64,000 nt of DNA from Pardosa pseudoannulata (Eukaryota > Arthropoda > Arachnida > Araneae > Lycosidae), in NCBI GenBank assembly GCA_032207245.1, contig CM063498.1, positions 86,684,461-86,748,460 on the forward strand, read 5' to 3'. Below are positions 39,220 through 51,289 of this stretch, piece by piece. Below the pieces are notes generated by a model. It made no database searches. It had not been told where the DNA came from and saw only the letters and a program-made list of their open reading frames with translations. Position 1 is the stretch's first letter. Every line of letters starts with the position of its first letter. A program made the position numbers and the translations under genes.

Positions 39220-40300
39220 ATATTTAATATATAATCGAGATAAATATATTGATAAGTATATTTTTATGCAAATTTTGAGTTTCACTGCGGAGTTTCACTG
39301 CCGTATAAAAGCATGTGTTGTGTGTTAAATGCGGCGGATTGAATGTAAGCACGGTGATTGTTTGGTTAGCTGTAGCAATTCTTGTTCACACCAGTACTTA
39401 AATTTGTAAGTAGCAAAAGTATGTTTTGTTTAAATAAATAAGCTGTTTTAACGAAGTCTTTTGGACTGAACATATTTTTATACTGTTCCAGTCGCATACA
39501 TCAATTCCATTGCTATCCTTTACATAACTGCACTCTGCTTTACCGGTAGGAAAGGTAACATATGTATTTCCATTTATAGAATTTCACATGTTTTGAATAA
39601 TATAATAGTTTTTAAAAATAAGTTAAAAATAATATCTGTACATAATTTTTAAAAATGATATAGTTTACATTTTAAATAAAGTAGAATGCATTGTTTTAGT
39701 TGTATAGAGATGATACATAAAAAGCAATATAATATACGGACTAAATAAAATGCTAAAACAGCAAGTAAGGAATTCTAGTAAAAAGTATAATCTAAAACAC
39801 TACTTCTTTAAGTAGCCTAGATAATCGTGTAGGATAACACATGACGAATATGCTTTAGCAGAGTCTTTAAGACTGATACGATATAATATAATGCATTAAA
39901 TTTTTGTCACGTTGTCAAACTAATCAGTGACGACTATTCGAATTCATATCGACTACTCTTCAGCTTATTAATGCATGACCTATATAAAACAGTGACCAAC
40001 AATGGTTGTATAAATAATAACAGTTATCTTTGTATGTAAATGTCTTTAATAAAAAAAAAGTTCTCTGAAATGGATGGACGGCTTGCATTTAAAGATTTCT
40101 ATAAACAAACTTTATCACGTGATAGGATGGAAAATTCTGTTGAGTCTGCTTACTTCCTTGTACAATGTAAAAGGAAGTATTGTAATCCTGAAAACAATCA
40201 CTCTTCTTATTTTAACAAAAATGCCTATTTTGAACATGTCTGATTCCCTTAGTTTAAGAACCAAGTCTGTACGAGAAAATCATAACTTTCTTTTTCTTTT
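39220..40300. other. largest mas intron, unassigned part
   Basis: A+T-rich. Two overlapping plus-strand frames of 67 and 78 codons at 40,040-40,310 show no domain. Confidence 0.4.
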
Positions 40301-40309
40301 TCTCCAGTA

Positions 40310-41010
40310 GTATGACAGCCTTGTATGGGCCCTAGCCTTTCCAGAATTCGATACCAGGCAGTCCTCTTAATATCCATGGACTTATAATTAATAATTTTTA
40401 AAGTTTAAGTCATTCTCAATAAAGTCCAAATGTTTGAGTTTTGGTCGTCCTCTTTACCAGGTGCCTATTAGTTTAGCAATGAAAACTATTTTTTGTGGAT
40501 CTGTAGACATTTATTCTGTGTATGTGTCCTAACCCATCTTAACCTCCGAACGCTGAGGAAATTAACTATATCTGGATTTTTATAAATTCTGTGTAATTCA
40601 ATATTTGTCTTTCTTCTCCATGTACCATTTACCTGGATACCCTTAATATGCTTAACATTTTCTTTCAAAAATCAACAAAGTATCTTTTTCTTTTTCTAAC
40701 AGCGTCCTAAACTAAAATTTTAAAAAAAATCTAACTTCGTCTAACAGCGTACTAAATAGGTTAAAGCAGGTCTTATAAAACACTTGTATATTGTTAGTTT
40801 GTTTTTTCTTTTAATGAAATTAGACTTTAAGTATTTTTAAACCATAAAAACGTAGGTTGGCAGCATTAATTTTGCTATGAATTTCAATTGATGTATTATT
40901 GTGTATGTAGTTTTCAGAAACTAGATGTGATAATTTTACCCTGATTTCCCTTCTATAACTGCCTATTTCAAGGAAAGGATGGTTATATTCGGAGTTTAAA
41001 TAAGGCATAC
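40310..41010 (-). pseudogene. decayed LINE reverse-transcriptase C-terminal region
   Basis: On the minus strand, in order: SHLVSENYIHNNTSIEIHSKINAAN at about 40,850-40,930 (compare YLGSLV...IEIKRRIQAAN), then GTWRRKTNIELHRIYKNPDI and RLRWVRTHTQ at about 40,510-40,620 (compare WRRRTN-x-EL...RLRWLGH), then GRPKLKHLDFIENDL near 40,400-40,445 and AWYRILERLGPIQGCH near 40,320-40,355. These are the conserved post-catalytic blocks of non-LTR reverse transcriptases of many arthropods. Stops and frame shifts show it is dead. It sits in the largest mas intron. Confidence 0.72.
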
Positions 41011-41744
41011 ATTTGGTTAATGTTAAGATTCATTTTAGTAGCTTTAGTTTTCAGAGAAAAAATGCTTGTTGAAGTGCATCAGGTGTTCTGGCTAATATTT
41101 GGCTATTATATTCTGAAAACAATTAATTTTAAAACTTTAAATATCTATTTGGACTGTACCTAAATGTGTATTGGATAGTTTCATCATAGCGTTTCACTCA
41201 CAAATGACATTTAACTCACAAGTCCATATCCATCTCTTAAACTCAAAAACGATTCGCTGTAGAATGTTGGAATTTTGTATTTATTTTTAAAATTGTTGTA
41301 ACATCAAACTGTACACCCTCTTTTGTGGTTACGTTCTGCCCTCTTATTACAGAAACACTTTAATTTAACCACTCTTATCACTACAGGGCATAACTCAAAA
41401 ACAATTTTGTAACATCTAGTTGTACACCTTTCTTTACAGTGCAATCCGCATTTTATTGAATAAAAAATCTCAGTGTAGCGGACATTAAAATGCTACCTGT
41501 CACCGCGTATGATACTAATTTATGAAAAGTTTTTATACATATACAATAAAAATAAATAGACAATGATAAATAAAAAAATATTATAAATGAAATAGTATAA
41601 TAATAATAAAAATAATAATTCAAACAAAATAAAAGCTTGTTCTTTAAACTATTTTAAATACCTGAAAAAACTTTTATTTCATTTTATTTTATTTTTTAAA
41701 ATGTTCCTTCGAAGCTAATTTTCATTTTTTAAATTTTTCTATTA

Positions 41745-41960
41745 TTATTACATAGTACCTTCGTACTCCTAAGATAAAACCAATGTTCGAATGATCAAAA
41801 TTGACTCTGCCTTTCACTAACGGTGGAAAACGAACTGAGGCCCAAGCATTCTTGGGAACTAAACACTGCGAGTCCACGTAAGGTTGACTACCTAACCAAG
41901 GCACGTGCTTTGGCCCTTGTCTTGAAAACAGAATGGCACAGTAGGCTACTACTACTTTAT
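41745..41960. repeat. interspersed repeat, copy 1 of 2
   Basis: Shares with 42,405-42,605 the ordered phrases aaacNaactgagg, ccaaNcattcttgggaacta, gcgagtNNNcg, gggttgacNacctaa, tggcccttgtctNgaaaa and agaatggcacNgtagg. Both copies are in the same orientation about 640 bp apart. The class is unknown; it may be SINE-like. Confidence 0.65.
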
Positions 41961-42404
41961 AACATGAGAATTTTTATCGAAAAGTCAAATTAAAATGAAT
42001 AACTGGATTAATTTAATTATATATTAGGAATTTTTGCAAAACATTTTTTAGAATATATGAAAATTGAAGTCGGAAAGAACATTTTATAAATCAACGGAAA
42101 TTCTATAAAAATAACAGATGTTTTACTTAAATTTCATATAAAAATTTATTTGCAATAAACAAATGCAAAAAATACTGCTGGTTAGGGAATTTCAATTTTA
42201 AATTGATATTCGTTATTAAAATATTTTATTTTTGAAATTTTCATTGATATAATTTTCACTTTGTTTTCGTATTTTCCTATTATTATATAAAATACCTTAA
42301 GAAATATTTCGTTATTATTTTGTATATGGATTGAAAAGTTAATTTATGAATGACTTTATTTTACAGCTGATTACGTTGGGGACACTTCTCGATCCTAAGT
42401 ACTG

Positions 42405-42605
42405 GTCCAAAATTCGATACTCAGGTGGGCAAAGTTGACACAACCTTTCATCCTATCGGTGGGTAAACAAACTGAGGACCAACATTCTTGGGAACTAACC
42501 GCGAGTTTCCGAGTAGGGTTGACCACCTAATAAATCATTGCTTTATTCCCCATGGCCCTTGGTCTCGAAAAGGGAGAATGGCACCGTAGGTTACTACCCC
42601 TAGTT
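42405..42605. repeat. interspersed repeat, copy 2 of 2
   Basis: Partner of the repeat at 41,745-41,960, about 80% alike by eye. It extends further left, with ggtccaaaattcgatactca, which resembles a pol III B box. Confidence 0.65.
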
Positions 42606-42609
42606 CAGC

Positions 42610-45290
42610 TGTACCATGGTTTTTTTTTTTTATTTGAAAAGTCAAAATATAAAATTAATACCCAGATAAATTATTATAAAAATACTAAAATATTTTTAAA
42701 TATGAAAATTTAATGGATAGAAAACATATATTGGATTCTTGATATTAGGGTTAGCAAAATTCAAAGAATTTATCTTCTCCAAAACTATTGATCCAATTCT
42801 AAATTAAATTGGTATAAATATTTTATAAAAATACTATCTTTAAAAACGTTCGAAATCCACTCCTTCTAGTTTTCAATCGTTTAATGTTATTATTTCAAGC
42901 CCTATTTGTTAAGCAGTGATTAAATTATCAATTTATCACATAAATATCAAAATAACAATTTTCTATCATCATGACATACTTCTTTAACCATATCATTTAA
43001 TCATTTTTTATTTTAAATTATTTAAATATCGTCTGCATTATTTTTCTACATTTGCCACTGAACTAGATATTACTTAAATAATTTTCTTTTATATTTGGCT
43101 TAAAAATAGATTAGGTACATATTGATAATTTTAATTTTTTTCCTTTCATAAGCTACTTTACCATTAAAATTAAAAATTTTACTAACATCATATGACGATA
43201 TATGTTACTATTATGAATGTTTCTAAACATTTTTAGAAATATATGAAAAATAAAGTCTTAAAGAGCATTTATAAAGTAACGAAAATTGTACTAAAAATTA
43301 ACAGATATTTACTAAATTTCAAATAAAAATTTGTTGTAATAAGAATTATAAATATCAGTGGTGAGTGAATTTTTATTTTTTTAATATTATAAGTTCTTTA
43401 TGTCTAAAAAGTGTATTGTTTGAAATGAAAAAAAATAATTAAAAATATTTTTAAAAGCTGAAAAATTGTTAGAGAACTATGAAAAGTTTGTTAATAAATG
43501 AGCAGAAAATTTGATTTTATCTGATAGAAAAATAGCTGTAACAAAGTTATAATCTTGAAAGTACAGTGTCCATTAACATAAATGAAAATAGATAGCTAGT
43601 TTTTGTATATCTAATAAAAATGAAAATAAATGGCTAATGGGCAATGAACTAAGAACATTTTCATCTTGTATGAAATTGTTTTGTAAGTTAATCAAAGCAT
43701 TGTATGAATTTTATGTTGTGTAACAGCATTATTACCTATCATAAAAATCAGATACATAATAAAAATATAGATTAAAACAAAATATATTAAAAATGGTATT
43801 TGAAGTCCTTATTAAATAAATTTATATTTGAGCTCTAAAAGTAAACAAAAATGGTAGAGATAATTTGAAATTAAATATATCTTTGCTCAGTTTGCAAACA
43901 TATTTAGCAGAAATATCTCTTTTAAAATTAGTTGGAAATGGAGTTTTTTGCTTTACACTTTCCTCTTTTTTACAGTTGAGTGTCAAGATTGTAGCCACCT
44001 CGTCTATAGTCCATGTAAAATCTATTGGCGCTTCAAGGTCACACTTTCTCGTTTCCCCAGTCATCGGTTACTATGGTAGCGACCAAGAAGCCTGTGCATT
44101 CACACTTATTTTCAGCACTTCAGTTGAGGATTTCATTCCAATAAGTTCAGACGACTTGCTTTATTATTATAAGCAAAGTCAAAATTTTCAGTTGTGCATA
44201 AATGCGTTAACTATTTACATAAAGAAAAGTTTAACAATATGTATAAAATGGTTATAATAAATCACAGATGATTCTCTAAAAATACAAAAATTCATTTTAA
44301 TTTAGAATTCTTACTAAAACATTAGGAATCTCTACCTTCTAAAGAAATTTTCACTTTCTAAAAATGTGTCAACAGACCATAAATCTTTAAATACATAATA
44401 AAATTATACAAAATATTGTTATTGCATTAAGACCTCTTTCAATTCTTGTAAAATCATAAAATAATTAATACAGTACAATTTTGGAATAGAAACTTTACTA
44501 TGGTCCACATAACTTCATAATATACTTATTAACATACAACTTAAATTTAAGGAATTTCAGAACTACATTCTCTTAAATAAATTAATTATTAAGAAATACT
44601 TTTGATATTTAAATTAAAAGAATCATACAAATATAAAGAAAAATAGTGAGAAATTATAACTAATTACTCATTAAAATTAGCGAAACATTCAATCATCTTA
44701 ATGATATTATTTCTGTAAATAATGCAACTGTGTGTGCAAAAGAAAAAAAAAGATTTACTTTTTCAGTAGAATTTTTTAAATCTTACGGATTAGAATATAA
44801 CATACAATTTTTGAATTGTAATTTTATGAAATGGGATTATATCTTAAATTTATGAACTTAGAAACAGGTCTGAAATTACTCATAAAATTTTGTGTAAAGT
44901 ATTAAGTATTCTTCAAAGTGTAGTCTAAATAAACATACTTTCATCATGCACGGAGAGCCCACACGATGCATGACACCCCTTAACACAGTGGGAAAAAAAG
45001 AGTAAAATCATTCCCCAACTGTCGTTACCATAGTTACAGTTGGTCATCGGGAAAAATCAGTGACCTTGAAGTGCCTATTGAGTTTACACAGAGTATAACA
45101 TAGAGTTTCCCAACCCACATATTTTCTGATTTATGACCGTTTAGTCGTTATGAAGCAAAGAGTTTAATTTTATTATAAATTTCACCTTTAGTACTTCAAC
45201 CATAGATTGCCATTATCTAAACTTTTATTTCTTAAGAATTCATGATACTTTTTATATACTAATATTATTTTAAAGCAAATAATAGTACTT
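42610..45290. other. largest mas intron next to the clip exon; small inverted repeat pair
   Basis: A+T-rich. The stretch 44,020-44,080 (attggcgcttcaaggtcac ... ggttactatggtagcgac) occurs inverted at about 45,000-45,090 (gtcgttaccatagttacag ... gtgaccttgaagtgcctat). The 130-codon plus-strand frame at 43,865-44,257 overlaps the first arm and has no recognised domain. Confidence 0.5.
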
Positions 45291-45292
45291 AC

Positions 45293-47571
45293 TCTGTATT
45301 CCTTTAGAATCGAAATCTGGTTTTATGAACGTCAACGGTGTCCCAGACTTTAGGTGTTCTTCATATTTTTCTATATAGTCCACTGATGTGCAACACATTA
45401 TTCCAGATCCTTCACAAGCAAATCCGTCGTAAATAGCATTATTTCCGAAGCAAGTGAACCTTAAGAAGGATGCAATGCAAGAGCCAGGGCATGCAGGTCT
45501 AATTTTCTTGGCTTGTTCTGCACTAATAGTATAGAAATTTGAATTTGAAGGATTTGCAATTGTATCTTCTATTGGTGGCAATGGTTTAGGTGTTGGTTTT
45601 TCTGTGACTGGAATTGGTTTTAGGTTAGTCGCTGCTGTATTGGGTTTGAAGGATACTGGTTTAGGGTTTTGTGTGGGTTTGGGGTACATTTGTGACATCA
45701 TAGGCTGAAAGGAATCGTGCATCGGTATAAAAGTTGTTGAAGATAAATCCGGTTTCAAATCGAAATCTTGTAAGATTTCGACGTGATCTTCGGGTTCATC
45801 GACGTGAAGCACCAAAATCGTAGAGGTATTTTTTAATTTTGGTCTAAATGACGGACGGGGAGATGGAGGGTAGAACTTTTCTAAAGGAGGTGGGTTTTGG
45901 GGGACGTTAATTGTTATAGGTCGTAAACTGTCTGGTGCAAACCCAATTGCTGTTTCTACAAATCGGTCATGCGCGTTCTGTTGTTTTCTTAGATCATCTG
46001 TTAAAACTGGAGTTATTTCCCCAACAGACGTTGGTGAGATATCAGTCGTAATGGATCGTTTTCTTTATCTTTGGGGGGATACAGAGGTGATGGAATGGGC
46101 TGGGAATGTTGGGGCAAAAGCTGAGAAACGGTCTTCTGTGGGAGAAATAATCTTCATTGTGTACAGGTCCTGCTTGATCTCCTGAAGCAAGCACGGACAA
46201 CCTAACTGGCTGAACTTCATGTGAAGTATTTTGCTTGTGTGATACTGAACAAAATTCTGAGGATTATAAGGATGTCCCCATAATTGTTGTTTGGTTGGTA
46301 TGACACGCTAACAACTGCAGGGCTTTCATGAGAGGGTTGGTAAGGGGGATGTATTGGAGAGCAACGGGATACCCAGGTCTTCCATTTCCTAAATATATTT
46401 TATTGCCATTTCCTTGGTTGGGAATGTGGGGAACCATAATAGGATGCATAGCACTTGAAGCAACAGGAACTTGTGGTCGTTGTGGGTAAGTGTGAGCTAT
46501 TGAGGGCTGGTGTATTTGTGGAACATTGCTTTGCGGTATGGCTATACCGGATATCCGGTTTGCGTTGAAGGTGGTCGCAACAAAGGAATTTGGGGGGATT
46601 CAATGTGAAGATGATCTTTAACCTCTGGTTGATAGCAACAAATGAAATCCTCGTCACAGTCTGTCAAGGGTATAATTTCCGAAGGTCTGTTGCACATGCC
46701 ACTGAGAAACATAGGTATGCAGGCACCAGGGCATGGAGAATTCGACTGAGGTAAAGTTGGTTTTGGAGGTTCTGTAATTATCTCTATCTCTTCGTTGCTG
46801 ACGCAGCAACGGCCATCGTTTCCACAGTAGTAACTATCGTCCACGGCGTCACACAGAAGGCTGAAAAGCGGAGCAACACAAGAACCCGGACATGGGGCTC
46901 CTGGTGGTGGTGAGGGAGCAGGTGACCCGCCGGAAAATTGGTTGGACTGAGGTTTGACATTCATAGTTCTTTCTGTTGTGGTGGTTGTAGTAGTAGCTGG
47001 AGTAGTCGTAGTGGTCGTCGTTGTGGTTGTAGGAAGAGGAGGAGGAGGAGGAGGGTCATCATCGTGATTTGAGACACAGCAAGTTGATCCTGGTTCACAG
47101 AAGGCATCTGGCAACGTACTTGTACAGTACCGAACGAATATGTTTTCCACGCAAATTCCAGGGCATGGTCTTAATTTTTTGGTTACGGTGTTTGGCATAT
47201 TCTGGGTTGCAGCAGTTTGGGGAGTCGGTTGGGGCTGTGGGGGAGGCGAATATTTAACTGGTGTTGAATACTGAGTTGGCTGCTTTGTTGAAGTATCTCC
47301 ATTAGGGACAGTAGTCAACAAAACAAGTCATAATCCGAACTCGATTCAGTAGATGATTCTTCCGGTAGAGGAGCAGATGTTTCTACCACAGTTCCAAATG
47401 TGAAGTCACTGCTGACACAACATCGTAGATATCCAGCACCACAATTGAATTGTTCTATTACTTTACTACAAAGTATAGACGTGAGGGCATGTACACACTC
47501 TCCCGGACAAGGCACTTGATTGTGATCCCCTGCAGTTTCATTTTTTGGTACGTCGGCAGCTCCCAAAAGAC
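45293..47571 (-). CDS. mas: mas exon with five clip domains (frame broken seven times)
   Basis: The acceptor tgtag|GT lies at 47,572 and the donor A|gtaagt at 45,292. The exon enters with two bases of a split codon, then LLGAADVPKNE, which reads like the end of a signal peptide, and leaves with one base that pairs with CT of the next exon to give Thr. Five modules of the form CPG-x-C ... CC follow: 47,417-47,509; 47,076-47,165; 46,803-46,892; 46,635-46,733; 45,390-45,491. Each is 30-34 residues with six Cys. Linkers are rich in Pro, Thr and Gln, including a polyPro plus polyThr stretch at about 46,970-47,055 that could be O-glycosylated. The reading frame changes seven times between about 47,332 and 46,066, each time as if one base were missing; the last 770 bp are open. 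With seven added bases the exon encodes 761 whole codons. Sequencing error is more likely than a pseudogene, because every module is intact. Confidence 0.85.
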
Positions 47572-47574
47572 CTA

Positions 47575-48700
47575 CAATAGAAAAAGTGTTTTATAAGAAA
47601 ATTGTGATTCATTATAATGGTATGGATTACATTCACTGTACTTCAGAATGTAAATTTTATCACATAAACTAACGAGGTAGCATGATGTCATTCATGCATT
47701 GGAGACTCTAAATAACAGCAAGTACTACTATAACTTATAGCAGTTGAAATTAATTAAAAAAGGATTAATATTACAAACATATATAATTATCTATACATTA
47801 GATATTTTATAAAAGAGTTCAAATCATATAAATCAGTGGCAATCATAAGTAAATATACCAGAAATTTCTGTAGCTTTTATTTTTGAAAATTAATAAATAT
47901 CAGTTTAAAATTGTATTTTTATAATTGTAAAATTATAATTTAAAAATTGTATTTTACAAAAGTAATTGTACAGAGCATTTTTCAAAACACAGTTTTTTAG
48001 GAAAAAATTTTTAAAAAATAACTGTTTTTACATCTTTTTCTGTTTGTAATGCATTGAATATCTTAAATTTTATTTTAAAAAATTTGACAATTATTAATTT
48101 ATCCTTTTCAGCAAATTATTTTTTTCGAAAAGATTTATCTGAAATCGAAAATCTTTTCGTATTTATCATATCTTCTTAACTAGATTCCCTTTTCGTATAA
48201 ACAAATAACTGAATAATATATAAACTTAAAAATTAATTTTTAAATGTTTACTGTACTTAATGTTTACCGTTACTTATTACTATGTATACATTTTTTATGT
48301 ACTGCATTTCATCAAACAATCTCATGTATGCAACTTTTGGTTTATTACACCAAACTCTATATATGATCAGTTAGGGAAATATCTTGAATTTTCATTACAC
48401 ATTGAAATGTTTTATTCTTGCAGATAGATACGTGATTCAACGTAATTCACGCTAAATAAATGTTTACCCATATTCTAAATTAGCTTCTTTTTATCCTTAA
48501 ATTGCATATCTGTAGCATAGCATATTTTATGACTGTCAATTCACATTTTTCTCGTTTCAGTAAATAAATTCTGACTCAGTTTTATCCATTTTTCCGCTAT
48601 TGTTAGATAGTCAAAAGAATATACATTTTTTTAATATTAAAATCTACTTAACTACACACCCAAACCGAAACTTTTTCTTTGTCTTTCACCTGTACTTTCG
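47575..48700. other. mas upstream intron, nothing recognised
   Basis: A+T-rich with no repeats or frames of note. The intron joining the clip exon to the missing first exon begins here. Confidence 0.45.
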
Positions 48701-48936
48701 ATCCTATTACAACCACGTAACGCGAAGCTGACTTAATAACAATTTTACTTTTGTGTTAACCATTGTGTATAAAGCTCGAACAATTTTCTTGTTCCCCCTG
48801 AAAGACATCTTTAAAGAAAATCTCCTTAATCTGTCCCAGGAGTGGGAGCTCAGACTGTACGGGCCGCTTGTCATGTGTGAGATCCGGGACATATGAGACA
48901 GAATCCGTTTTGAATCTCCAGAAACCAGGACAACCA
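48700..48936 (-). other. candidate upstream exon of mas (uncertain)
   Basis: A strong acceptor-like stretch (ttttcttttcacag|TGG at 48,937) precedes about 200 bp that are less A+T rich than their surroundings. Possible donors include CAG|gtgaaa near 48,690 and AAAA|gtaaaa. Short open frames cross it, but none gives a hydrophobic signal peptide ending in the one-base phase that the clip exon needs. It could be a 5' UTR exon of mas or an unrelated repeat fragment. Confidence 0.2.
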
Positions 48937-49245
48937 CTGTGAAAAGAAAAGCCAGTCATTATTTGCTACCCAGGTGACAAAAGGCTTCGCAGAAAGGAGG
49001 CATCAAGTTCAGCCATGTGGGAGACAGCATGTCTATTTCTCTTGATTTTAATTTTGTATTTTTTGTATTTAATTGCCCAACCAAGCGAAGTAAATTATTC
49101 ATGAGAGAGAGAGAATAAGCTGAACGGAATGAAAGCAAAGCGAGCCTGGAGCGTAAAATGGCGTTTTTTAAGCCGTGAGACTAAATTATTCTCTTGCCGC
49201 TCTCTGTATCCAAAATGCATTGACTTGAACTACTCTCGAATTTTA

Positions 49246-50165
49246 TCCTTAAAAAGTAATTCTCAAATAATTCTTGAATGCTAGAAACAACATGTTACTC
49301 ACAAAACAACATTTCTTAAACTTTATCAATTCAGAAAACCTTATTATTATTAAGATTTTTTCCCGAAACCAGATTTTTAATGTAAAATAACGATATCCAC
49401 ATAACTAAATTTTCAAACCAAATTAGAGTAAATTTGGTTTGAAAATTGCAAATAATTCTTGAAGGCTAGAAATAACATGTTAAGCGCAGAACAACATTTC
49501 TTAAACTTTATCCATTCATAAAACCTTATTGTCATTAAGAATTTTTTACGACACTAGATGCTTATTGTAAAATAACGATATTCACATAACTAAATTTTTA
49601 AACCAAATTAGAGTAAATTTGGTTTGAAAAATCTCAAATAATTCTTGAATGCTAGAAACAACATGTTACGCGCAGAACAACATTTTTTAAATTTTATCCA
49701 TTCATAAAATCTTATTATCATTAAGAATGTTTCACGACACCAGATGTTTGATGTAAAATAACGATATACACATAACTAAAGGCTAGAAATTTTCAAACCA
49801 AATTAAAGTAAATTTGGTTTGAAAAACCTCAAATAATTCTTGAATGCTAGAAACAACATGTTACGTGCAGAACAACATTTCTTAAACTTTATCCATTCAT
49901 AAAACCTTATTATCATAAGGAATTTTTTACGACACCAGATGTTAAAAGTAAAATAACGATATACACATAACTAAATTTTCAAACCAAATTAGAGTAAATT
50001 TGGTTTGAAAAATCTCAAATAATTCTTAAAATCTAGAAACAACATTTCTTAAACTTTATCCATTCATAAAACTTTATTATCATTAAGAATTTTTAACGAC
50101 ACCAGATGTTTAATGTAAAATAATGATATCAGCATAACTAAATTTTCAAACCAAATTAGAGTAAA
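49246..50165. repeat. tandem array, unit about 186 bp, five copies, each with a hairpin
   Basis: The phrase caaataattctt recurs at 49,264; 49,449; 49,635; 49,830 and 50,016. Four of the units end in a perfect palindrome with 15-bp arms and a 6-bp loop, for example 49,410-49,445 (TTTTCAAACCAAATT / AATTTGGTTTGAAAA); in the last the right arm is lost. Confidence 0.92.
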
Positions 50166-50169
50166 CTAT

Positions 50170-51285
50170 GCTTTTTATCTCTAAACGAAAGCCTAAAGGA
50201 ATTGACATTTCAGTACGTAAAAAAAATTAAAAACTTTTGATAAATAAGAAGTGTTTAAAAAACAGTATTTGTTATAGTAAAAAATGAAATATATTATAAT
50301 TTTAATGCTCAGAATAAAAAAGAGAATTAAACTTTTTTAATAAAAATTTAGTTTCTAACTTATTAAGTTTATTAAGGAATGATACTCCCTTCCGTGAATT
50401 TTTAACAATTAAAATTTTAATAAAAACCCATGTTTTTAATTAAGCCAAAAATTTCAATGTTCAGTTTTTAACTGAAATACTCTGAAATGTAATTTTAATT
50501 AAATTTTTAATTGTTTTGTCAAATTTAAGCAATTTGTAATTAAATAATCAGGGAAAACTCCCGTGTAAAACTCCCCTGAAAATTATATTTCAATCCCTTT
50601 TAGACAATATGACATATTATACTAACATTATACTAATAATACAATATTATACAATACGCATTATACAATGTTATAATAACATTGTTATTTAAATCAAGAA
50701 TTAAAATTTATCCAATTCTTCTAAATTTATCAAAATATTCCAAAATTTATAAAAAAAAAAAAATGGTCTGTATAATAACTATCACATTTCATAAAAAATA
50801 TACTTAAGTAAATGAAGCAGAAAATCTGGATTTTAAATCCCAATAGAATTGTAAACGGATTAAACATTTCGACAAATATTAGTATTTTTGACATGAATAA
50901 TTTCTTGGGTTAATAATATGTATATGGAAAGGAGTAATTTCAGTATTTTTTTCAATCACACAGATATTAAAGATAGAAGATTTTGATGTAATATCCTTGT
51001 ATCGTACTTTATACAAATTATTACGTAAAAAATTAAAAAATGCAAAATTTGACGTGGCTAACAAATATCTTAATGGGCGATATTTAGATTTAATCAACAT
51101 TAAAACTGGCAAAGTTGATTCATCTAAGTAAGTTGAGACGTATAGAAAAATATAAAAATAAACGTTTCATTCAATGTATTTGTCTACATAAAACTTTTGT
51201 TATCCCGACACTTCGTTTTGAGACCGATAGTTTAAAAATGACTGGTATAGAATAAGTTACTCTACAAGGATTTTTCTCAGCAGCA
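50170..51285. other. A+T-rich spacer between two arrays
   Basis: No features recognised. The 77-codon minus-strand frame at 50,879-51,112 has no domain. Confidence 0.4.
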
Positions 51286-51289
51286 TTCA

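Noticed and set aside
43865..44257. 130-codon plus-strand frame as a gene
   Set aside because: A+T-rich, no domain, overlaps an inverted-repeat arm in an intron of mas.
46264..46657. Separate small genes within the clip exon
   Set aside because: These short frames are pieces or shadows of one exon broken by missing bases.
45293..47571. Calling mas a pseudogene
   Set aside because: All frame breaks have the same sign and cluster in one exon; Cys modules, splice sites and five other exons are intact.
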